This document shows, piece by piece, positions 20,864 to 29,785 of a stretch of 44,009 bases of DNA. The notes beneath the pieces were generated by a model that saw only the letters and a list, made by a program, of their open reading frames with translations, searched no databases and was not told the DNA's origin. This DNA comes from Flavobacteriales bacterium (GTDB lineage Bacteria; Bacteroidota; Bacteroidia; Flavobacteriales_F; PHOS-HE28), in contig JAEUSY010000049.1 in the NCBI GenBank assembly GCA_016788295.1, forward strand, positions 1 to 44,009. Reading direction: 5' to 3'. Position 1 is the stretch's first letter; each line of letters starts with the position of its first letter. Position numbers and translations under genes: made by a program.

Positions 20864-21850
20864 ATGTTCAATCCCATTCAGGCCTGGCTGGACATGAAGG
20901 CCAGTCTACCCGCACTGCCGATCGAGAGCATCGGCATCAAGTACATCTACCCCATCTTCCTGGTCCTGATCATCCTGGAGTACCTGCGCGCCAAGGAGTT
21001 GTTCGATCTCAAGGAGAGCCTCAGCGGTTTCGTGATCGGCCTGGGGGCAACGGTGATCCGCGTGATCACCAACGTGTTCGAGATCACCCTGTACATGTTC
21101 CTGTTCTGGTGGGCCGCTGACTGGCGGCAGGAGCATCTGGGCTACACCAGCCTGGGCTATGCGTGGTACATCTGGGTGGCCTGCATCGTTCTGGACGACC
21201 ACAACTTCTACTGGCACCATCGCCTTGCACATAATGTGCGTGTGCTCTGGGCCGCCCACTTGCCCCACCACAGCGGCCGCAAGTACAACCTCACCATCAG
21301 CATCCGCAACGGTTGGTTCATCACGCTCATCAAACCCATCTACTGGCTATGGATGCCGCTGCTGGGCTTCGAGCCGATCATGATCGCCACCTGCCTCATC
21401 GCGAACGCATTCTACCAGTTCACGCTACACTCGCAACTGCTGCCTTCGTACGGATGGATCGAGAACATCTTCAACTCATCCTACATCCACGTGGTGCATC
21501 ACAGCAGCAACACCGAGTACTTGGACCGCAACCATGGCGGCATCTTCACCTTTTGGGACCGTATGTACGGTACCTGGCAAGCACCCATCAAAGGGGTGGT
21601 ACCCAAGTTCGGCATCAGCCACGACCCGAACACGAACAACCCGATCACCCACAACCTGTTCGAGTTCAAGGAGATCTGGCACGATGTGAAACGTGCGCCC
21701 ACGTTGAAGGCCAAGCTGATGTACATCTTCGGGCCTCCGGGCTGGAGCCACGATGGAAGCACCAAGACCAGCCGCGAATTGCAGGAGGAGCTACGGGCTT
21801 CTGGACAATTCGGCAAAGCGAGCGTGGAGCCCGTTGCTCAACGCGCCTGA
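20864..21850 (+). CDS. Sterol desaturase / fatty acid hydroxylase family protein
   Basis: This 328-residue integral membrane di-iron oxygenase has several hydrophobic helices and the three His boxes of the family. HNFYWHHRLAH (113-123), HLPHH (132-136) and HVVHH (209-213) together supply the eight-histidine cluster. Members hydroxylate or desaturate lipids such as sterols, carotenoids, fatty acids or alkylglycerols; in Bacteroidota the substrate is often an ornithine-type lipid or another fatty chain, and it cannot be told here. I chose ATG 20864 because sequence upstream of it is intergenic in character and holds the promoter box. A strong hairpin terminator follows at 21866-21897. Confidence 0.93.
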   Translation: MFNPIQAWLDMKASLPALPIESIGIKYIYPIFLVLIILEYLRAKELFDLKESLSGFVIGLGATVIRVITNVFEITLYMFLFWWAADWRQEHLGYTSLGYAWYIWVACIVLDDHNFYWHHRLAHNVRVLWAAHLPHHSGRKYNLTISIRNGWFITLIKPIYWLWMPLLGFEPIMIATCLIANAFYQFTLHSQLLPSYGWIENIFNSSYIHVVHHSSNTEYLDRNHGGIFTFWDRMYGTWQAPIKGVVPKFGISHDPNTNNPITHNLFEFKEIWHDVKRAPTLKAKLMYIFGPPGWSHDGSTKTSRELQEELRASGQFGKASVEPVAQRA

Positions 21851-21865
21851 CGCAACAGCATTAAC

Positions 21866-21897
21866 GAAGAAAGCCGGGAGCGATCCCGGCTTTCTTC
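21866..21897. terminator. Hairpin terminator between hydroxylase and DEAD-box helicase
   Basis: A perfect 14-bp stem, GAAGAAAGCCGGGA with TCCCGGCTTTCTTC, has a GCGA tetraloop and sits 15 bases after the hydroxylase stop and 17 bases before the end of the convergent helicase gene. It can serve both strands. Confidence 0.85.
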
Positions 21898-21914
21898 ATT
21901 TCAGGTGGTAGGAC

Positions 21915-23555
21915 CTACCGGCCGAACAAGCGTCCGAGCCCGAAGCCTTTCTTCTTCTTTTCCTGCTGTTCGTTCTTCTCGTTGGAGCGCTCCACTTCGC
22001 CGAAAAGCTCCTTGGTCATCTTGGCGTAATCGGGCTGTGAAGGGTTGCTATTGCGCTCCTGTTGCGGACGTTCGGTGCGCGGACGATCCGAGCGCTGTTG
22101 GGGTGCACGATCGTTGCGGTTGCGATCGCGACCATCGCGCTGCTGAGCGGGCCTATCGTTGCGGTGGCCGGCGTTGTGTTCGTTGCGCTGGCGCTGCGGA
22201 CGTTGCTCGCTTCCCTGCTGACCACGGCTGCCATCGCGACCACCGCCTTGGCGCGGTCCACGCTGGCCAGCGGGTGCACCTCCTTCACGACGTTGACCTT
22301 GACCTTGACCTTGTCCTTGGCCTTGTCCTTGACCGCGCTGTTGGATGCCACGCCCTGGGCCACGTGGCTGGCGCGGTTCACGCACTTCGGGCTCCGCCTT
22401 CTTGGGACCACCGACCATCATGAACTCGTGGGTCTCCACTACCGGGATATCTCGCTTGATCAAGCGAACGATGTCGCGGATGAACGCCTTTTCCTCGTGG
22501 TCGCAGAAGCTGAGCGCACGGCCCGAGGCACCGGCACGACCTGTGCGGCCAATGCGGTGTACGTAGGTCTCCGGGATGTTGGGAATATCGAAGTTGATGA
22601 CGTGCGTAAGACCATCGATGTCGATGCCACGTGCAGCAATGTCCGTGGCCACCAAGGCGCGCAACTTGCCATCCTTGAACGCTTTAAGGGCGTTCTGGCG
22701 AGCGCTCTGGCTCTTGTTTCCGTGGATGGCCTCCGCTGCGAAGCCGCTCTGCGTAAGCATTTTGGCCACCTTGTTGGCACCATGCTTGGTGCGCGTGAAG
22801 ATGAGGGCCTCGCGAATGGAGTCGCCCTGTAGCAGATGCACAAGCAGCTTGTTCTTGTCCGTGCGGTCAACGTAGTACAGGTGCTGGTCGATGGTCTCGG
22901 CCGTGCTGCTTACGGGAGCCACTTCCACCTTGATGGGATCGGTGAGGATGCTGTTCGCCAGCTTGGCGATCTCGGGTGGCATGGTGGCGCTGAAGAAAAG
23001 GGTCTGGCGCTTCGCAGGCAGCTTGGCGATCACCTTCTTCACGTCGTGGATGAAACCCATGTCGAGCATGCGGTCGGCCTCATCGAGCACGAAGATCTCC
23101 AGCCCGTTGAGGTGGATGAAGCCCTGGCCCATCAGGTCGAGCAGGCGGCCCGGTGTGGCGATCACAATGTCCACACCGCGATGCAAGGCATCTGTCTGGG
23201 GTTTCTGTCCCACACCCCCGAAGATCACTGTGTGCTTCAGGCCCAGATTGCGACCGTAGGCGGAGAAGCTGTCGCCGATCTGGATGGCCAGTTCGCGGGT
23301 CGGGGTTAGGATCAATGAACGGATGGCGCGCTTGGGCCCTTGTGTTCCGCGGGCATGCAGTTCCTGAAGGATGGGGATGGCGAAAGCAGCGGTCTTGCCG
23401 GTGCCGGTCTGCGCGCAGCCAAGCAGGTCGCGTCCCTTGATCAGGTGCGGTATGGCCTGCTCCTGGATGGGCGTGGGGTGGGTGTAGCCTTCGGTCTGAA
23501 GGGCTTTCAAAATGGGCTCGATGAGCCCCAGGTCGTTGAACGTGGTACGTTCCAT
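21915..23555 (-). CDS. DEAD-box RNA helicase, RhlE type, with basic disordered tail
   Basis: This is an ATP-dependent RNA helicase of about 546 residues. The Q motif ([21 protein letters not shown]) precedes Walker A AQTGTGKT (about 48-55). DEAD lies at 158-161 and SAT at 189-191, and [10 protein letters not shown] closes the second RecA domain. The tail (from about 385) is long and low in complexity, rich in Arg, Gln and Gly, with a run of Gly-Gln repeats (DNA near 22290-22340); such tails bind RNA and promote condensates. The start is ATG 23555 ([10 protein letters not shown]), or two codons earlier. The promoter box at 23781-23788 implies an untranslated leader of over 200 bases, as seen for cold-regulated helicase genes. 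Likely roles are ribosome assembly and RNA decay. Confidence 0.95.
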   Translation of the reverse strand: MERTTFNDLGLIEPILKALQTEGYTHPTPIQEQAIPHLIKGRDLLGCAQTGTGKTAAFAIPILQELHARGTQGPKRAIRSLILTPTRELAIQIGDSFSAYGRNLGLKHTVIFGGVGQKPQTDALHRGVDIVIATPGRLLDLMGQGFIHLNGLEIFVLDEADRMLDMGFIHDVKKVIAKLPAKRQTLFFSATMPPEIAKLANSILTDPIKVEVAPVSSTAETIDQHLYYVDRTDKNKLLVHLLQGDSIREALIFTRTKHGANKVAKMLTQSGFAAEAIHGNKSQSARQNALKAFKDGKLRALVATDIAARGIDIDGLTHVINFDIPNIPETYVHRIGRTGRAGASGRALSFCDHEEKAFIRDIVRLIKRDIPVVETHEFMMVGGPKKAEPEVREPRQPRGPGRGIQQRGQGQGQGQGQGQGQRREGGAPAGQRGPRQGGGRDGSRGQQGSEQRPQRQRNEHNAGHRNDRPAQQRDGRDRNRNDRAPQQRSDRPRTERPQQERNSNPSQPDYAKMTKELFGEVERSNEKNEQQEKKKKGFGLGRLFGR

Positions 23556-23780
23556 GGTCATGTGCGCGGGGTTCCCCGTGCGGATGTAGTTCGGTGCGCC
23601 CAAGCCATTGACCCTGGTGCACACCCGTTAAGGTGTTTGTTTGTTCGCCCCTTCGATCGGGTCCGGCGTGCAATGATCCGCTGGGGATGGCGCCTGGACT
23701 GGTCTTCCGCTGGACCTTTCGGTCTCTGGTAGCGGGGAAAGTTGGGCGCTCGGGGCATGTCCACCTCCCGGCGGACGGCG

Positions 23781-23788
23781 CAAATGTA
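23781..23788 (-). promoter_or_regulatory. -7 promoter box TACATTTG for the DEAD-box helicase
   Basis: It is an exact TAnnTTTG match on the minus strand, 226 bases upstream of the helicase ATG; nothing else lies between. Confidence 0.55.
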
Positions 23789-23816
23789 GGTTAAAATCCC
23801 TTGGTCCTCAGAAACT

Positions 23817-26192
23817 TCAGTATCCGAGCACCACCAAGCGCTGTGCATCGATGGTACGATCACCTGCGATAAGCTTACAGATATAGGTCCCTGCGGCCAG
23901 CTCTGAAAGGTCCAATTGGAAGCTGCCCTGTTGGCCTTGTACCGCACGTTGAAACACCACCTCGCCGAGTGCGCTGAAGAGCACCAAACTCGCGGTATCA
24001 GTGGTGCCCACCGAAACCCAGACCTGACCTGCCGTAGGGTTGGGGAGCAACCGCAACATGGGTTCAGTTCCGTTCAATTCAATCGTGCTTGTGCTGTTAC
24101 CATTGCTCACGGTGATCCTCAGGTCATCAAAGCGGAAGCCGGGATAGTTGCCGCCAAAGTCACTGCGCAGTTCGAACCGGAGCCTAAAGGGTCCTCCAAC
24201 GAAGGCCCCGAGGTCGATCTCCTCGTGCACCCAGTTGGGCTGTTGGCCATCGTACACCGGCTGGCCTTCATCCTGGTAGATGGAACCAGGCCGTGTGTAG
24301 CGCCCACAGAGCGGTGTCCAGTTGACGCCATCCGCAGAGCCCAAGACCTGCACTTGGTCGTAGTAGGCTTCCATATCCCATTTGGCCATGAAGTTGAGCA
24401 CGGCAGCCGAAGCGTTGGTCAGGTCCACTGGTTGGGTGCGTGTGATCCGCTGGGTGACCGCATCACTGTAGTTCCCGTTGGGTGGGTTGCTGATGCACGA
24501 TGGAGCGCTTGTGAACGAGCTCGTGGAGATCCCCCAGCCCGTACCCTGCCAACCGCTCATGGAATTGCCCTGATCAACAAGCACCACCACTGGGGCACCT
24601 GCGGTCCGCGTGATGGTATCCCGCCACGTGTACAGGCCATTGTTCAACGAAAGCACATAGCGGAACGCGGCGCCGGAAGAGAGCCCAGGAGACAAGGTGA
24701 TGGCGATCGAATCCGTGCGCACCTCCAATAGCTCGAGGTCGGTGTAGGTGATGGGAGCACCAACGGAGGAAACGTTCTCCAAGCCTTCCACGGCGACAGT
24801 CAATGGTCCTGGCTCCTGGCCGAGGCGTTGTGTGTTGAACCGGACATACCCTTCATTGCCAGCGATAATGGGGGAGGTGCGATCATCCACCTGGCCATGG
24901 ACGGCGGCCAGATGTGCCAGCCGCTTGTTCTGTCCCACGTTCACCTGGCAGATCTCAGTAATGCGCCAATCGGGTGGCCAGAACCCTTCGTCCTGTTGTC
25001 CGGCCTCGGGTGTCATGGAAAAGATCTTGTCCTTAGTCGTTTGCTCACCGTACATCCAATCATCCGACCCTCCGTTCACCACGTAGTTCACGGTCTGGTC
25101 GGCGGTGCCGAAACGGTATCGGTTCTCCTTGGTAAGTACCACGCCCTGCTCCACGAACATGGCCGAATCGGGCGTGTAGAAGGAGGGCTGGTATCCCCAA
25201 GGGTAGATCAGCAGGTTGCCGAAGGTGTGGTAGTTGAGCGCCATACGGAACTGGCGCGCATTGCAGAGGTCGCGCATGGCCTGGGTCTCGGGCTCGCTGA
25301 AGGCTGAAGGTCCCCTGTACACATCGGATCCGGTAATAGGCGATGATCCGGAGTCATCGGTGCCCCAGCCTTGGCCGTAGTTGCGGTTCAGGTCCACTCC
25401 GAACGTGCCGTCCCCGTTCACTCTACGGTTCTTGCGCCACATGCCTCCACCCTCGGGCGCGGTGGTCTGGTTATACACATAGCCATCGGGGTTCACACAG
25501 GGCACGAAGTACAGCTCAAGGTTGTTGAGAAGATAGGTCACCTCTTCATCCGTTCCATAGCTCTCCAGCAGATGCCACATGTAGAAGATCAACTGGGAAA
25601 GGGAGGCCGGCTCCCGAGCATGGTGCAACGCATCGTAGAGCACCTCGGGCTTCTCTTGGTCCACATCGGGCGCGTTGGAAATGCGCACCATGTAAAGCGA
25701 TCGTCCTTCGTGGGTGGTGCCGATGGCCTGTTTGGCGCTGATCAGCCCGGGGAATAAGGCGTGCATGGCATCGAGGTTGGCAATGAGCTCTTCCCATGTG
25801 AAGTAACCGCCCATGCTGCCCAACTGGAAGTTCTCGGGAACAGCCACGGTGCCGGGTGCATGGCACAGCTCACGGCTTGACCTTGGCTGCGCTGCAGCAC
25901 CTCCAGTATTGCGCGACCGGTAGTAACTCGCGACATCCGGGATCAACACCTCGCAAGTGAATCCGGCGGAACGTGCAACCGCTATCTCCGCGTGGGAGAG
26001 GTCTGTAGTGATGTACGCGCCCACTTTCACCTCGCCATGGTCCACCGCAAGGCCCAGCGCTGCGAGATCAGCGAGGGTGCCTGCCCGACCGTCGGTCCAA
26101 ACACGCACCCGGGCATATCCATCTGCCTGCTGTGCAAAGGCGGACACAAAGAGGAACACGAACGCGAGCGTGGAGAGGAGGCGGTACTGCAT
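23817..26192 (-). CDS. Secreted M14 zinc carboxypeptidase with T9SS sorting domain
   Basis: This 791-residue exported peptidase removes C-terminal residues from peptides outside the cell. The signal peptide ends at about SAFAQ (20). The M14 catalytic domain (about 125-430) has zinc ligands His191 and Glu194 (HHAREP), the substrate-binding NPDGYVY and GVDLNRNYG blocks, the third ligand His322 (NYHTFGN) and the catalytic Glu396 (TPEAG). A galactose-binding/MAM-like domain follows (about 560-700). The last ~75 residues (LLPNPTAGQ to the end) are a type A T9SS sorting domain. ATG at 26192 has a TAGCTTCG box 16 bases upstream (26209-26216). It is monocistronic. Confidence 0.94.
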   Translation of the reverse strand: MQYRLLSTLAFVFLFVSAFAQQADGYARVRVWTDGRAGTLADLAALGLAVDHGEVKVGAYITTDLSHAEIAVARSAGFTCEVLIPDVASYYRSRNTGGAAAQPRSSRELCHAPGTVAVPENFQLGSMGGYFTWEELIANLDAMHALFPGLISAKQAIGTTHEGRSLYMVRISNAPDVDQEKPEVLYDALHHAREPASLSQLIFYMWHLLESYGTDEEVTYLLNNLELYFVPCVNPDGYVYNQTTAPEGGGMWRKNRRVNGDGTFGVDLNRNYGQGWGTDDSGSSPITGSDVYRGPSAFSEPETQAMRDLCNARQFRMALNYHTFGNLLIYPWGYQPSFYTPDSAMFVEQGVVLTKENRYRFGTADQTVNYVVNGGSDDWMYGEQTTKDKIFSMTPEAGQQDEGFWPPDWRITEICQVNVGQNKRLAHLAAVHGQVDDRTSPIIAGNEGYVRFNTQRLGQEPGPLTVAVEGLENVSSVGAPITYTDLELLEVRTDSIAITLSPGLSSGAAFRYVLSLNNGLYTWRDTITRTAGAPVVVLVDQGNSMSGWQGTGWGISTSSFTSAPSCISNPPNGNYSDAVTQRITRTQPVDLTNASAAVLNFMAKWDMEAYYDQVQVLGSADGVNWTPLCGRYTRPGSIYQDEGQPVYDGQQPNWVHEEIDLGAFVGGPFRLRFELRSDFGGNYPGFRFDDLRITVSNGNSTSTIELNGTEPMLRLLPNPTAGQVWVSVGTTDTASLVLFSALGEVVFQRAVQGQQGSFQLDLSELAAGTYICKLIAGDRTIDAQRLVVLGY

Positions 26193-26208
26193 GGCGAGGT
26201 ATTCACGC

Positions 26209-26216
26209 CGAAGCTA
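26209..26216 (-). promoter_or_regulatory. -7 promoter box TAGCTTCG for the M14 peptidase
   Basis: It is a TAnnTTCG variant of the Bacteroidota box on the minus strand, 16 bases upstream of the ATG. Confidence 0.4.
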
Positions 26217-26308
26217 AGGAACTGCCTAACGGGGAAGAGCACGCCGCTGGGTGCGTGGGTTGGATGCCCAAGAACAGGACGACCACATCTCTCCGGATGT
26301 AAAACGAA

Positions 26309-26337
26309 CGCCCCACGATGGCAGGCATCGTGGGGCG
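26309..26337 (-). terminator. Terminator of the NfeD-stomatin operon
   Basis: A perfect 12-bp stem, CGCCCCACGATG with CATCGTGGGGCG, has a five-base loop. On the minus strand it is followed by TTCGTTTTAC, and it begins 20 bases after the stomatin-like gene stop. Confidence 0.85.
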
Positions 26338-26357
26338 CTAGCGTTCGAGGGGTACTA

Positions 26358-27350
26358 TCAGTGCTTGGCAGCGCCCAGGATCTCGCGAATACCGCCCAAG
26401 CTGCTCAACACACCGGTGGCCTCGTAAGGCATGAACACCGTGCGGTTGCCATCGCTGGATGAGGTCATCTGCTCCAAGGCCTGGATGTACTTCATGGCGA
26501 TGAGGTAGTTGGCGGGGTCGGCCTTGCTGCCCTGAATGGCGGCGGTAACCAGCTTGATGGCCTCGGCCTCACCCTGTGCAATGCGGATGCGGCTCTGGGC
26601 CTCACCTTCAGCGCGCAGGATCTGGGCCTGCTTTTCACCCTCGGCCTGGCTCACCGCTGCATCGCGCACGCCTTCTGCCTGTAGGATGGCGGCTCGCTTG
26701 CTGCCCTCCGCATCGATGATCTGGGCGCGTTTGTCACGCTCAGCACGCATCTGCTTCTCCATGGCCTCACGGATATCACGCGGAGGATTGATGTCCTGCA
26801 GTTCCACGCGGTTCACCTTAACACCCCACTTATTGCTGGCCTCATCCAAGATCTGACGCAGCTTCATGTTGATGGTGTCACGGCTGGTCAAGGTCTCGTC
26901 CAGGTCCAGTTCGCCGATCACGTTACGCAATGTGGTCTGCGTGAGCTTCTCAATGGCCAGTGGCAGGTTCTCGATCTCGTACATGGCCTTCACAGGGTCC
27001 ATCACCTGGAAGTAGAGCAGCGCATTGATCTCCGTCATCACGTTGTCCTTGGTGATCACGTTCTGGCGCGGGAAATCGTACACCGTCTCGCGGAGGTCGA
27101 TGCGCTCCTTCTTCACGAACTGCACGTATTTGTTGCCATCAGGCAGATCGCGGGTGAAGCGGAAAACGATCTCACGGGGTTTGTCGAAAACGGGTATGAT
27201 CACATTAAAACCAGCGGTAAGCGTGGTACGATACTTACCGAGGCGTTCGATCACCATGGCTTCGCTTTGTTGCACGATGCGCACACCCTTCGCGATCATG
27301 AAGATCACGAGGGCTGCCAATAGAATGAGAACGATCGTTCCGGCTGACAT
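26358..27350 (-). CDS. SPFH/stomatin-like membrane protein (paraslipin)
   Basis: This 330-residue protein has an N-terminal membrane anchor (about 5-25), then the SPFH domain (VQQSEAMVIERLGKYRTTLTAG and on to about 190), and a coiled-coil region with repeated QAEGxxQA-type units (about 195-255). It matches the QmcA/paraslipin branch, proteins that form large ring or cage assemblies at the inner membrane and influence membrane proteases and fluidity. It lies 43 bases downstream of the NfeD-like gene on the same strand. That NfeD-stomatin pairing is the classic partner arrangement, so the two probably work together. A strong terminator follows. Confidence 0.95.
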   Translation of the reverse strand: MSAGTIVLILLAALVIFMIAKGVRIVQQSEAMVIERLGKYRTTLTAGFNVIIPVFDKPREIVFRFTRDLPDGNKYVQFVKKERIDLRETVYDFPRQNVITKDNVMTEINALLYFQVMDPVKAMYEIENLPLAIEKLTQTTLRNVIGELDLDETLTSRDTINMKLRQILDEASNKWGVKVNRVELQDINPPRDIREAMEKQMRAERDKRAQIIDAEGSKRAAILQAEGVRDAAVSQAEGEKQAQILRAEGEAQSRIRIAQGEAEAIKLVTAAIQGSKADPANYLIAMKYIQALEQMTSSSDGNRTVFMPYEATGVLSSLGGIREILGAAKH

Positions 27351-27393
27351 GGGGTTACGGGTTAGAGGGTTGAGGGCTTGTTGGGTTCGTTGT

Positions 27394-27846
27394 TCAGTCC
27401 TTGTGGAGCGGCTTCACGATGAGCGTGTTGCTCTCCACGCGCACTACTTCGATGATATCACCAATACGCAGGGCGGTATCGTTCACACATTCGGCCCGCC
27501 AGTCATCACCGGCCGCAGCCACGCGTCCCAAACGGAGCGCCGGGTCGAATTCCTGGGTCACCTTGCCGCGTTGACCGACCAGGGCGTCCACGTTGGTCTT
27601 TACATCAGGGCCTTTCCACATCCGCTTCATCAGAATTGGACGAATGGTGAAGAAGGAGAGGAGCGAGAATGCACTGAAGGCGATGAGCTGGACACTTGAA
27701 TTCAGTCCGATCGCCGCGGTAAAGCTGGCCCCCGCTGCCCCGACACCGAGGCACAAGAGGAAGAAGCCCGGCACGAAGATCTCGGCGATGAAGAGCAGGA
27801 TCGCTGCCGCTGCCCACCAATGCCATTGAAAGAAGTCCATCATCAT
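27394..27846 (-). CDS. NfeD-like membrane protein
   Basis: This 150-residue short-form NfeD protein has two or three hydrophobic helices (about 8-75), followed by a C-terminal OB-fold domain. The OB-fold carries the typical VGQRGKV strand, the GDDWRAEC block and the terminal strand RIGDIIEVVRVESNTLIVKP. It partners the stomatin-like protein encoded next. The start is in a run of three ATGs (27846, 27843, 27840); the longer frame upstream is Arg-rich and not protein-like. A TATCTTCG promoter box is at 27869-27876. Confidence 0.93.
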   Translation of the reverse strand: MMMDFFQWHWWAAAAILLFIAEIFVPGFFLLCLGVGAAGASFTAAIGLNSSVQLIAFSAFSLLSFFTIRPILMKRMWKGPDVKTNVDALVGQRGKVTQEFDPALRLGRVAAAGDDWRAECVNDTALRIGDIIEVVRVESNTLIVKPLHKD

Positions 27847-27868
27847 AGCGTGATCTTTAGTTCGCTGC

Positions 27869-27876
27869 CGAAGATA
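27869..27876 (-). promoter_or_regulatory. -7 promoter box TATCTTCG for the NfeD-stomatin operon
   Basis: It is a TAnnTTCG variant on the minus strand, 22 bases upstream of the first ATG of the NfeD-like gene. Confidence 0.45.
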
Positions 27877-27973
27877 GAGGCGCGTTCCGATCCGGCACCG
27901 GCGCCTCGGATGAACGGCTGCACGTCCGGAACAGCGGTCGCGGAGGCACGCCTGCCGAACGGTCCGCTCGGGG

Positions 27974-27981
27974 TACTTTCG
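27974..27981 (+). promoter_or_regulatory. -7 promoter box TACTTTCG at the head of the polysaccharide operon
   Basis: It is a TAnnTTCG variant ending four bases before the ATG at 27986, so the seven-gene operon may start with a leaderless message. Confidence 0.45.
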
Positions 27982-27985
27982 CCCC

Positions 27986-29785
27986 ATGCTCGGCAAGCTA
28001 CTGGCCATGCTGCGTTCGCCCCAAGGACGTGATGGGCTGCTGACCTACCTCACGGAAGGCTTGGCGTTGCTCGGCATGGTGCTCACCTATCGCCTGGCCG
28101 CCATGGAAAGCAAGGAGGACCTGGACCTCTACGTGATCGCCCGGCGTACCATCTCCTTCCTTTTCCCGGTTATCCTCCTGGGGGCCATGGTGGGCATTAC
28201 CCGTTTTGCGGCCATGAGCGCGGCCCCGGAAATGGCCCGACGCTACCTGAAAGGAGCACTGTCCTACGTGTTGCCGCTGGGGCTTACGCTTTGGGCATTT
28301 ACCGCGCTGTTCGCCCGCCCCCTTTCATGGACCATATTCGGTTCGCACGAACAGGCGCCGTTGATGGCACCTGTTGGCCTGATGACGCTCGGGATCGCGC
28401 TGCACGGCGTGGCGTACGGCTACCTGCGTGGGCGTGGTGCCACGGTGGTCGCGAATGCGCTGCAGCTTACGGTGCTCGCCTTGGCTCCCTGTGGGGCGTT
28501 CCTGCTGTTCTCCGAAATGAGCGCTGTGCTCTGGTTCACCGGTGCGGCCTGGGCCATTTCGGCCCTGCTGTCGGTGTGGCGTGGCATGTTCGGTACAACG
28601 CCCGGCGGTTCTAAGCGTGAAGGTGCAGAGCTATTGCGCTACGGCCTTCCGCGAGTGCCCGGAGATGTGGCTTTGGGCGCTTTGCTCACCATTCCAGGAT
28701 ACGTGGCCTTGCGCACCCACGGCCTCGACCTGAGTGGCGAAGTGGGCTTCGGTGCCACACTGCTGAACATCGCGGCCGCTGTGTTCTCTCCCGTGGCCTT
28801 GTTGCTGCTCCCATCGGCCGCAGCCCAGCTGGCCGCAGGCGACCATGCCGGTCTCGCCGAACGCGTGCGTCACATGTCGCGGATCATCCTCTTGGCCTCC
28901 GTTGCGCTCATGGCCGGTTTCGAATTGCTGGCCACGCCCGTCCTGGCCATCTACCTGGGGCCCACGGGCGAACAGTACGTGCCCATGTCGCGGCTCATTT
29001 TCCTTGGTGCCCTGCCGTTCGCCTATTTCAACGGCATGCGTAGTGTGCTTGATGCCTACTTCCGCACCCCGCGCAATGGCGTGAACCTCACCAAAGCCTT
29101 CCTGCTACTTCTTCTGGGCAGCATGTTCCACTTGCTGGTGCCCACGCCGTGGTATACCATGGGCATCGTGCTGCTGGTCTCGTTGCTCTACCTGGGTTGG
29201 GCCACCTGGCGTGATGTCCGCTTCGTGACCAGCGAGCTGGACCGGCTGGCTGCACAGGGCGAACACGTGCTGCAACTGGTGGTGGTGATCCCCGACAAGG
29301 AGGAAGGGACCATGTACACCAAGGCCAAGAAAGAGGCCGCTGCGTTGGCCGCCCATGGCGCACAGGTAACGCTGTTCCATCTGGAGGACCGTTCGTCGCC
29401 CTGGAGGCTTTGGCGTTCGCGTGCCAAGTTGAAGCGCTTGCTGCAGCGCACGCGTCCAGATGTGGTGCACGTGCATTACGGTTCTGTGGCCGGTCTGTTC
29501 ACCGTACTTGCCAGTGCGGTTCCTGTTGTGGTCACCTTTGTGGGTGATGACCTTGACCGCCGTTCGGTGCCCGGTATCATGCGCCCATGGCTGGGCAAAC
29601 TGTTCTCGCAATTGTCAGCATTCTTCGCAGCAGGCATTATCTGCCGCGACGAGGCTGTCCGTTCGATGCTCTGGTGGCGGAGTTCCGAGGCCTTTGTGCT
29701 GAAGGACGGCCACAAGGGTAATAAAGTGGACCTCACACTGGCGCACCTGCGTTCGGTGGCCATGCACAAACCCACCGGGGCATGA
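27986..29785 (+). CDS. Polysaccharide flippase fused to a GT4 N-terminal domain
   Basis: The first ~420 of 599 residues form a Wzx/MATE-like flippase with about 12 hydrophobic helices, expected to flip lipid-linked sugar units across the inner membrane. From about residue 425 the protein continues into a soluble alpha/beta domain, beginning HVLQLVVVIPDKEEGTMYTK and containing RPDVVHVHYGSVAGL and VVVTFVGDDLD. This is the N-terminal (acceptor-side) half of a GT4 glycosyltransferase. The C-terminal donor-binding half, with its EX7E motif, is absent. The next gene, a complete GT4, starts inside this stop codon (ATGA). The half-domain may bind the substrate or dock the next enzyme. The fusion point shows no frameshift, and the reading frame is continuous. 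Confidence 0.88.
   Translation: MLGKLLAMLRSPQGRDGLLTYLTEGLALLGMVLTYRLAAMESKEDLDLYVIARRTISFLFPVILLGAMVGITRFAAMSAAPEMARRYLKGALSYVLPLGLTLWAFTALFARPLSWTIFGSHEQAPLMAPVGLMTLGIALHGVAYGYLRGRGATVVANALQLTVLALAPCGAFLLFSEMSAVLWFTGAAWAISALLSVWRGMFGTTPGGSKREGAELLRYGLPRVPGDVALGALLTIPGYVALRTHGLDLSGEVGFGATLLNIAAAVFSPVALLLLPSAAAQLAAGDHAGLAERVRHMSRIILLASVALMAGFELLATPVLAIYLGPTGEQYVPMSRLIFLGALPFAYFNGMRSVLDAYFRTPRNGVNLTKAFLLLLLGSMFHLLVPTPWYTMGIVLLVSLLYLGWATWRDVRFVTSELDRLAAQGEHVLQLVVVIPDKEEGTMYTKAKKEAAALAAHGAQVTLFHLEDRSSPWRLWRSRAKLKRLLQRTRPDVVHVHYGSVAGLFTVLASAVPVVVTFVGDDLDRRSVPGIMRPWLGKLFSQLSAFFAAGIICRDEAVRSMLWWRSSEAFVLKDGHKGNKVDLTLAHLRSVAMHKPTGA

Noticed and set aside
22262..22345. Tandem short repeat of possible regulatory meaning
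   Set aside because: It encodes the Gly-Gln low-complexity tail of the DEAD-box helicase, and the repeat follows codon units.
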